From Anderseniella sp963698275 (lineage in GTDB: Bacteria > Pseudomonadota > Alphaproteobacteria > Rhizobiales > Aestuariivirgaceae), in assembly GCA_963698275.1 (NCBI GenBank), contig CAVOQE010000009.1, positions 124,001 to 188,000 of the forward strand: 64,000 nucleotides of DNA, in the 5' to 3' direction. The translations under genes were made by a program, and so were the position numbers. The notes beneath the pieces are model-generated. The model was not told the origin of the DNA and did not search any database. It was given only the letters and a program-made list of their open reading frames with translations. Numbering within the stretch: position 1 is the stretch's first letter; every line of letters starts with the position of its first letter. This document shows, one piece after another, positions 58,673 to 64,000 of this stretch.

Positions 58673-59617
58673 CTACTGAGCGTCGCCCTTGTTGGACTTG
58701 CCGCCTGTCGACTGCGAAGCGGCACCACCGACCGTGCTGGGTACCTGGCCGGAAGCATCAAGTGCCTGACGCTTCTTTTCCGCTTCTTCCTGCAGACGTT
58801 TCAGGTCCGGATCGAGAATCTCGATGCGGCCTGCAGCGCGCAATTCCAGAACCTTGTCCTGAACCGCCTTGCGCAGCAACACCAGACGTATCGGATTCTT
58901 GACCTGCTCAAGCGGCTGGGCGCCGCCTGCCTGGAGATCTTCCAGCTTGATGATATGCCAGCCGAAATCAGTCTTGACCGGCTTTGAGGTCTCACCCTTT
59001 TTCAGCGCAAACACCGCCTCGGAAAAAGCCGGAACCATTTCAGCAGCGGTAAAGAAACCCAGATCACCGCCATACTCGCGTGAGCCATCCAGAGATACCT
59101 GCTTTGCGATTTCTTCAAATTTCTCACCCCTTTCGAGGCGGGCCATTGCCTTGTTCGCATCTTCTTCGGAGTTGACCAGGATGTGGCGGGCGCGCGCGCG
59201 CTTCTCGGTGGTAACTTTTGCAGCTTCTTTTTCGTAAGCCTCTTTCACCGCGTCGTCGGTAACTGACGTGGCAAGATTGTCCGTGAAATAGGCATCGCGC
59301 AGCGCTTTGGCCTGATAGTATTTCAACCGCCGTTTGTATTCCTCGGTTTCAATGGTATTCGCCTTCACTGCTTCCTGGGCAAGCAGGTGACGCTCAATCA
59401 GGTATTCAACGACAAATGCGAATCTGAAGTTTGCCGGAACCTTCTCCAGCTGAGGTCGCAGATCATCGGACGCGAGCGCGATTTCCTTCGTGGTTATATT
59501 GTAGCCGTTGACCGTGGCTATGATTTTGTCAGTTTCCTGCGCACCGGCAGTCGTCGAGACCACGACAAATGCAGTTGTTACCAACGCCAGAAACAGCTTC
59601 AAACAATACGTTCTCAT
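58673..59617 (-). CDS. Periplasmic peptidyl-prolyl cis-trans isomerase (parvulin, PpiC/SurA-like)
   Basis: A 314-residue outer-membrane-protein chaperone-type isomerase. It has a signal peptide (MRTYCLKLFLALVTTAFVVVS), an N-terminal helical chaperone region (IIATVNGYNITTKEIALASDDL), and a parvulin domain from about residue 145 (RARARHILVNSEEDANKAM, GGDLGFFTAAEMVPAFSEA, TDFGWHIIKLEDL). The Ser/Gly/Lys-rich tail is disordered. It is divergent from secA and has its own terminator downstream. The ATG at 59617 is preferred over an upstream TTG. Confidence 0.92.
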   Translation of the reverse strand: MRTYCLKLFLALVTTAFVVVSTTAGAQETDKIIATVNGYNITTKEIALASDDLRPQLEKVPANFRFAFVVEYLIERHLLAQEAVKANTIETEEYKRRLKYYQAKALRDAYFTDNLATSVTDDAVKEAYEKEAAKVTTEKRARARHILVNSEEDANKAMARLERGEKFEEIAKQVSLDGSREYGGDLGFFTAAEMVPAFSEAVFALKKGETSKPVKTDFGWHIIKLEDLQAGGAQPLEQVKNPIRLVLLRKAVQDKVLELRAAGRIEILDPDLKRLQEEAEKKRQALDASGQVPSTVGGAASQSTGGKSNKGDAQ

Positions 59618-60128
59618 ATTACCCAACCAACCTCTTGAGACTGCCTGCTGCCTATATGGCAGAAACAGGATCGTCGTAAATCCAGTTCAATTCCACCTGA
59701 TCGTGTCAGGTCAATGCTCGTCAATTCGGGCGACATTAAGCCAACTCAAAATGACCTCAATACGTCTCGCAAATGACAAACGCCATAAATGCGCTGCACA
59801 ATGCGTACATTTGTTATGATATTCAAGAGCGCTATCGATCTCAGAACTGCCTCACCTAATCTTGTTCACACCGACATTTTCGCCTTGAAACAGCCGCTTA
59901 TCCACACTATCTGCCGCTGACGCAACCTGTGACGCCGTTCAGCCTGATGCTTTCCTACTACATTTTTCTTGCAGACGTTACCCATTTGCCACACCTGTTG
60001 CGGCATGCAGACAAGTTGATTAAACATTACAGCATGGTTCTCAACTGATAATGGCTACGCAAAAACGCGGCCGAGGAGCTGAAAACGGCTTTCAGCGGTC
60101 TAACAAGACGCAATTCTAAGGACACCAA
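59618..60128. other. Divergent intergenic region between the parvulin gene and secA
   Basis: About 510 bp without a credible gene. No secM-like leader ORF is apparent. The secA ribosome binding site AAGGA precedes its ATG by 7 bp. Promoters for both genes are expected here but none was assigned. Confidence 0.5.
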
Positions 60129-62855
60129 ATGTTCGGACTGGGTTCAATAGCTTCCAAGGTTTTTGGCAGCTCAAACGACCGCAAGGTCAAAAAATATCAA
60201 AGTCGCGTAGAAGAAATCAATGCGCTTGAGCCTGAACTCGCTGCGCTGAGCGATGACGAACTTCGTGCACGCACTGAAGCGTTTCGGCAGCAGTTTGCCG
60301 ACGGAACCACGCTGGATGATCTGCTGGTTCCTGCTTTCGCGACGGTCCGCGAGGCGTCCAAACGCGCGCTGGGCCTGCGTCACTTTGACGTGCAGCTGGT
60401 TGGCGGCATGGTCCTGAATGACAATTCGATTGCCGAGATGAGAACCGGCGAAGGCAAAACGCTGGTGGCAACCCTGCCGGTATATCTCAATGCCATTTCA
60501 GGCAAGGCGGTGCATGTCGTCACCGTCAATGACTATCTGGCCCAGCGCGATGCGGCCTGGATGGGCAAGGTTTACGAGTTTCTCGGCCTGCGGGTTGGCG
60601 TCATTGTGCATGGTCTGGAAGACGACGAACGCCGTGACCAGTATGCCTGTGATGTGACCTATGCCACCAACAACGAGCTTGGTTTCGACTATCTTCGCGA
60701 CAATATGAAATATGCCGTCGAAGACATGGTGCAGCGTGGTCATTATTACTCGATTGTCGATGAAGTTGACTCGATCCTGATTGACGAGGCCCGCACGCCG
60801 TTGATTATTTCCGGTGCGCTGGAAGACCGCTCCGATCTGTATACCGAAATCGACGCAATCATCCCGCAACTGGTTGAAGAAGACTACGAAATTGACGAAA
60901 AAACCAAGACCGTCTCATTGACAGAAGCCGGCAACGAACACATTGAGCAATTGCTGCAGGCATCGGAGATGATGACTGAAGGATCGTTGTATGATGTGGA
61001 AAACGTTGCCCTGGTCCACCACGTCAATCAATCGCTTCGCGCGCACAAGGTTTTCGTCAAGGACCGCGATTACATCGTCAAGGATGATGAGGTGGTGATC
61101 ATCGACGAATTCACCGGGCGGATGATGCCGGGCCGGCGCTATTCCGAAGGTCAGCACCAGGCCATTGAAGCCAAGGAAAACGTCCGCATTCAGCCCGAAA
61201 ACCAGACGCTTGCCTCGATAACCTTCCAGAACTATTTCCGCCTCTATGAAAAACTCGCCGGCATGACCGGTACGGCGGCCACCGAAGCAGACGAATTTCT
61301 GGATATTTACAAGCTGGACGTGGTTGAGGTGCCGACAAATGTTGAAGTCAAGCGCCTCGACGAGGACGATGAGGTGTATCGCAGCGTACGCGAGAAATTC
61401 GATGCCATTGTCGTGGCCATAAAAGATGCCCGCGAACGTGGCCAGCCGGTTCTGGTCGGCACGACTTCAATCGACAAATCCGAATACCTGGCTCAACATC
61501 TCAAGGAGCTTGGAATTCCGCACAATGTCCTGAACGCTCGCTATCATGAACAGGAAGCCCAGATCATCTCGCAGGCCGGTGTACCAGGTGCAGTTACCAT
61601 TGCCACCAACATGGCCGGCCGCGGCACCGACATTCAGCTTGGCGGCAATGTCGACATGCGCATTGAAAATGAGCTTGGCGATATGCCGGAAGGCAAAAAA
61701 CGCGACGCAGCCATCGAAAAGATCAACGCCGAAATTGCTGAGCAAAAGCAAAAGGCGCTTGACGCAGGCGGATTGTTTGTCATCGCCACGGAACGCCATG
61801 AAAGCCGCCGCATCGACAACCAGCTGCGCGGCCGTTCCGGCCGCCAGGGCGACCCCGGCCGGTCACGCTTTTACCTCTCGCTGGAAGACGATCTGATGCG
61901 CATTTTCGGATCTGAGCGCATGGACTCGATGTTGCAGAAGCTGGGTCTCGAAGAAGGCGAGGCCATTGTCCATCCCTGGATCAACAAGGCACTTGCAAAA
62001 GCCCAGCAGAAGGTCGAGGCGCGCAATTTCGATGCCCGCAAGAACATCCTGAAATTCGACGATGTGATGAATGACCAGCGCAAGGTTATCTTCGAACAGC
62101 GCATCGACATCATGAACGGCAACGAGATTTCCGGCACCGTGGACGATATGCGCCATGAAGTGGTGGATTCAACCGTGTTGGAGTTCATTCCGCCAAGTGC
62201 CTACCCTGAACAATGGCGGTCAACTGAACTGCGCGACAAACTGCGCGAAGTTGTGGCAATCGATTTCCCCATTGAAGACTGGGCCGACGAAGAAGGTATT
62301 GCGGATGAGGAAATCCGTGAACGGGTGACGGAAGCCGTCGATAATCTTTATGCCGAAAAGCGCGAGAAGTACGGCGCTGAGATCATGGAGTATATCGAAA
62401 AGGAAGTGTTGCTGCGCTCGCTGGATCAGTTGTGGCGCGAACACATCATTACCCTGGAGCATTTGCGCCAGGCGGTTCAGTTGCGTGGCTATGGCCAGCG
62501 CGACCCGCTTAACGAATACAAGACTGAAGGTTTCACGCTGTTTGAGCAGATGATCGTTCGTTTGCGCGCCATCGTGACCGGGCAACTTCTGCGGGTTGAA
62601 GTCAGCCAGAACGGCGCTGATGACATGTTCCCTGATGACGAGGAACTGCCAGACATGTTCATCGAGGATTTCGATGAGCACGGCAATGAATTGCCGCCTG
62701 GAACAGTGCTGTCCGCCGCGATCTCTCCATCGCCGGATCAGCCCGAAGGCTTCAACCTGGAAGATCCGGCAACCTGGGGACCCGTGGGGCGCAATCAGGC
62801 GTGTCCCTGCGGATCAGGCAAAAAGTTCAAGCACTGTCACGGGGCCTTTGTTTGA
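60129..62855 (+). CDS. secA: Protein translocase ATPase subunit SecA
   Basis: Motor of the Sec pathway. At 908 residues it is full length. NBD1 has MRTGEGKTLVATLPVYLNA (Walker A) near residue 103 and the DEVDSILIDEARTPLIISG region near 210; NBD2 has GRGTDIQLGG near 498. The helical wing and scaffold domain follow. The C-terminal zinc-binding SecB/lipid contact motif CPCGSGKKFKHCHG is intact. The stop overlaps the TTG start of the L,D-transpeptidase gene. Confidence 0.97.
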   Translation: MFGLGSIASKVFGSSNDRKVKKYQSRVEEINALEPELAALSDDELRARTEAFRQQFADGTTLDDLLVPAFATVREASKRALGLRHFDVQLVGGMVLNDNSIAEMRTGEGKTLVATLPVYLNAISGKAVHVVTVNDYLAQRDAAWMGKVYEFLGLRVGVIVHGLEDDERRDQYACDVTYATNNELGFDYLRDNMKYAVEDMVQRGHYYSIVDEVDSILIDEARTPLIISGALEDRSDLYTEIDAIIPQLVEEDYEIDEKTKTVSLTEAGNEHIEQLLQASEMMTEGSLYDVENVALVHHVNQSLRAHKVFVKDRDYIVKDDEVVIIDEFTGRMMPGRRYSEGQHQAIEAKENVRIQPENQTLASITFQNYFRLYEKLAGMTGTAATEADEFLDIYKLDVVEVPTNVEVKRLDEDDEVYRSVREKFDAIVVAIKDARERGQPVLVGTTSIDKSEYLAQHLKELGIPHNVLNARYHEQEAQIISQAGVPGAVTIATNMAGRGTDIQLGGNVDMRIENELGDMPEGKKRDAAIEKINAEIAEQKQKALDAGGLFVIATERHESRRIDNQLRGRSGRQGDPGRSRFYLSLEDDLMRIFGSERMDSMLQKLGLEEGEAIVHPWINKALAKAQQKVEARNFDARKNILKFDDVMNDQRKVIFEQRIDIMNGNEISGTVDDMRHEVVDSTVLEFIPPSAYPEQWRSTELRDKLREVVAIDFPIEDWADEEGIADEEIRERVTEAVDNLYAEKREKYGAEIMEYIEKEVLLRSLDQLWREHIITLEHLRQAVQLRGYGQRDPLNEYKTEGFTLFEQMIVRLRAIVTGQLLRVEVSQNGADDMFPDDEELPDMFIEDFDEHGNELPPGTVLSAAISPSPDQPEGFNLEDPATWGPVGRNQACPCGSGKKFKHCHGAFV

Positions 62856-64000
62856 GGAAACGGTCAGGCATAACCAGACGGCACCTTGTTACAGGCATCA
62901 CTGCCAGCGCCTGCCTGATTGTGACGGCCGCAACCGCTTTTGCCGCCAGCTCTCCGTCTCACCGCAAGAGGCTGTTGGCAGCGAACCCGAAGCCGGTACC
63001 GCCGTTTACACCTATTCAAGCCCCCTCCACGGCTGAAACGCTGCAGGTGCTGATATCGATCAAGAAGCAGTCCATGCAGGTCTTTTCGGGCCAGCGTCAG
63101 ATCGGCTTCAGCCCGATTTCTTCCGGTAAGCCCGGCAAGGAAACCCCGCACGGCATTTTCTCGGTGTTGCGCAAGCACAAGTTTCGCTGGTCCAATCTGT
63201 ATGTGCGCGAGCCCATGCCGTTCATGCAGCGTCTGACCTGGAGCGGTATCGCGCTGCATGCTGGCGAATTGCCGGGTTACCCGGCTTCGCATGGATGCGT
63301 GCGGATGCCTGACGAATTCGCCAAACAGCTGTTTGACCTGGAAACCAGCGACCGGCACGTGATCATTGCCGATACACCGGCAACCCCGGTTGGTGTGGAA
63401 CATGCCGGCCTGCTGAAACCTGCCTCCATGGTGCAGACAAGCAAATATGCAACGCTGACCTCACAGCCGCCATTGCGGGTTTTGCTTACCCGCCTGACCG
63501 GCCGCGAAAAAACCCTCAATGGCCAGAAAATCCTGAACAAACTCGGATTTGAGGCCGGTACGCCGGATGGCTATGTGGGCCGCAAGACCTGGCGGGCCAT
63601 TCACAATTTCCAGAAATCGGCCGGGTTGCCGGCAAACGGCGTTCTCAACGACGCAACCTATCACGCACTGCGGTCATCCAATGGCGCAGAAGACTATCCG
63701 GAAGGTCATCTTTATGTGCGCCAGGGCTACAAGCCCTTGTTTGATATCGCCATCCCGCTCAAAAACGCTGAACAACCACTGGGCGCGCATTTGCTGACCT
63801 TGCCGGAAGATCATGGTGATAGAAGCAAGCCACAATGGCTGTCGGTCAGCCTCGAACACGAAACCTCCAGGGCCGGGCTGGATGCGTTTTTGCGCTTTAC
63901 CATTCCCGACGATGTGCGCCACCGCATTGAATATCGGCTCGGGGCCCATTCTTCCGTCGCCATTTCCGACACCGGTCTCGGACCGGAAACCGGCAAGGGC
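62852..64000 (+). CDS. L,D-transpeptidase family protein (YkuD domain), C-terminus outside window
   Basis: Crosslinks or modifies peptidoglycan stems. The best start is a TTG at 62852 (TTGA overlap with the secA stop), giving a basic N-terminus and signal peptide (RRHLVTGITASACLIVTAATAFAAS). The YkuD domain begins near residue 60 (LISIKKQSMQVFSGQRQIG) and contains the catalytic HGCVRMPDEFA motif with preceding IALHAGELPG. A peptidoglycan-binding-like repeat follows (ILNKLGFEAGTPDGYVGRKT, IHNFQKSAGLPANGVL). The right edge cuts the gene, so its full length is not known. Confidence 0.85.
   Translation, partial: MRKRSGITRRHLVTGITASACLIVTAATAFAASSPSHRKRLLAANPKPVPPFTPIQAPSTAETLQVLISIKKQSMQVFSGQRQIGFSPISSGKPGKETPHGIFSVLRKHKFRWSNLYVREPMPFMQRLTWSGIALHAGELPGYPASHGCVRMPDEFAKQLFDLETSDRHVIIADTPATPVGVEHAGLLKPASMVQTSKYATLTSQPPLRVLLTRLTGREKTLNGQKILNKLGFEAGTPDGYVGRKTWRAIHNFQKSAGLPANGVLNDATYHALRSSNGAEDYPEGHLYVRQGYKPLFDIAIPLKNAEQPLGAHLLTLPEDHGDRSKPQWLSVSLEHETSRAGLDAFLRFTIPDDVRHRIEYRLGAHSSVAISDTGLGPETGKG

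Overview
The window looks like a chromosomal segment of an alphaproteobacterium, most likely Hyphomicrobiales (Rhizobiales) or a close relative. Pointers are the rRNA operon order 16S-tRNAIle-tRNAAla-23S-5S with a nearby initiator tRNA, the housekeeping strings lysC-ptsP-(RodZ-like)-prfA-prmC-DUF4167 and secA/ppiC/argJ/mutT, the 16S sequence itself, and moderately high GC with frequent GTG/TTG starts. Only reading by eye was possible, so family assignments rest on motifs and remembered relatives.

Positions 1-14.4 kb are an accessory catabolic region. From the left: a molybdenum hydroxylase pair (IorA/IorB-like), an arylacetate arm (PaaI-type thioesterase and PaaK-type CoA ligase), then a cluster with an Asp/Glu-racemase-fold protein, a Rieske oxygenase, a stand-alone flavin reductase, an arginine:X amidinotransferase, a trimethylamine/histamine-dehydrogenase-family flavoprotein overlapping its LysR regulator, a DUF1028 protein, and a two-component flavin monooxygenase. 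The reductase of this last pair is fused to a LysR-type ligand-binding domain that has no DNA-binding domain. I consider this fusion the most novel item in the window. A 267-bp MITE-like element sits inside the cluster.

Positions 14.4-24.1 kb hold recQ, a LysE-family exporter, three glycosyltransferase genes (two of them multi-domain) that look more AT-rich by eye, and an IS481-type insertion sequence ending 22 bp from the initiator tRNA gene. Positions 24.1-30.6 kb hold tRNA-fMet, a small hypothetical gene, and a complete rRNA operon on the minus strand with a recognisable promoter, two boxA-like sites and an intrinsic terminator.

Positions 30.7-64 kb are mostly housekeeping: a SufR-like regulator followed by an MFS transporter gene broken by an exact 34-bp tandem duplication; an M23 peptidase; a DegP-like protease; a CoA-diphosphatase; clpB; a MOSC protein; DUF4167; prmC/prfA; a RodZ-like protein; ptsP; lysC; ubiG; DUF1178; a nitrilase-family hydrolase; a glutaredoxin; comF; a methyltransferase; two divergent orphan TRAP solute-binding proteins (TAXI and DctP types); a 45-residue membrane protein; mutT; argJ; a parvulin; secA; and the start of an L,D-transpeptidase. 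A dispersed two-hairpin repeat family (two full copies, one internally deleted copy, two half copies) lies at or near gene 3' ends, and in three cases contains the stop codon.
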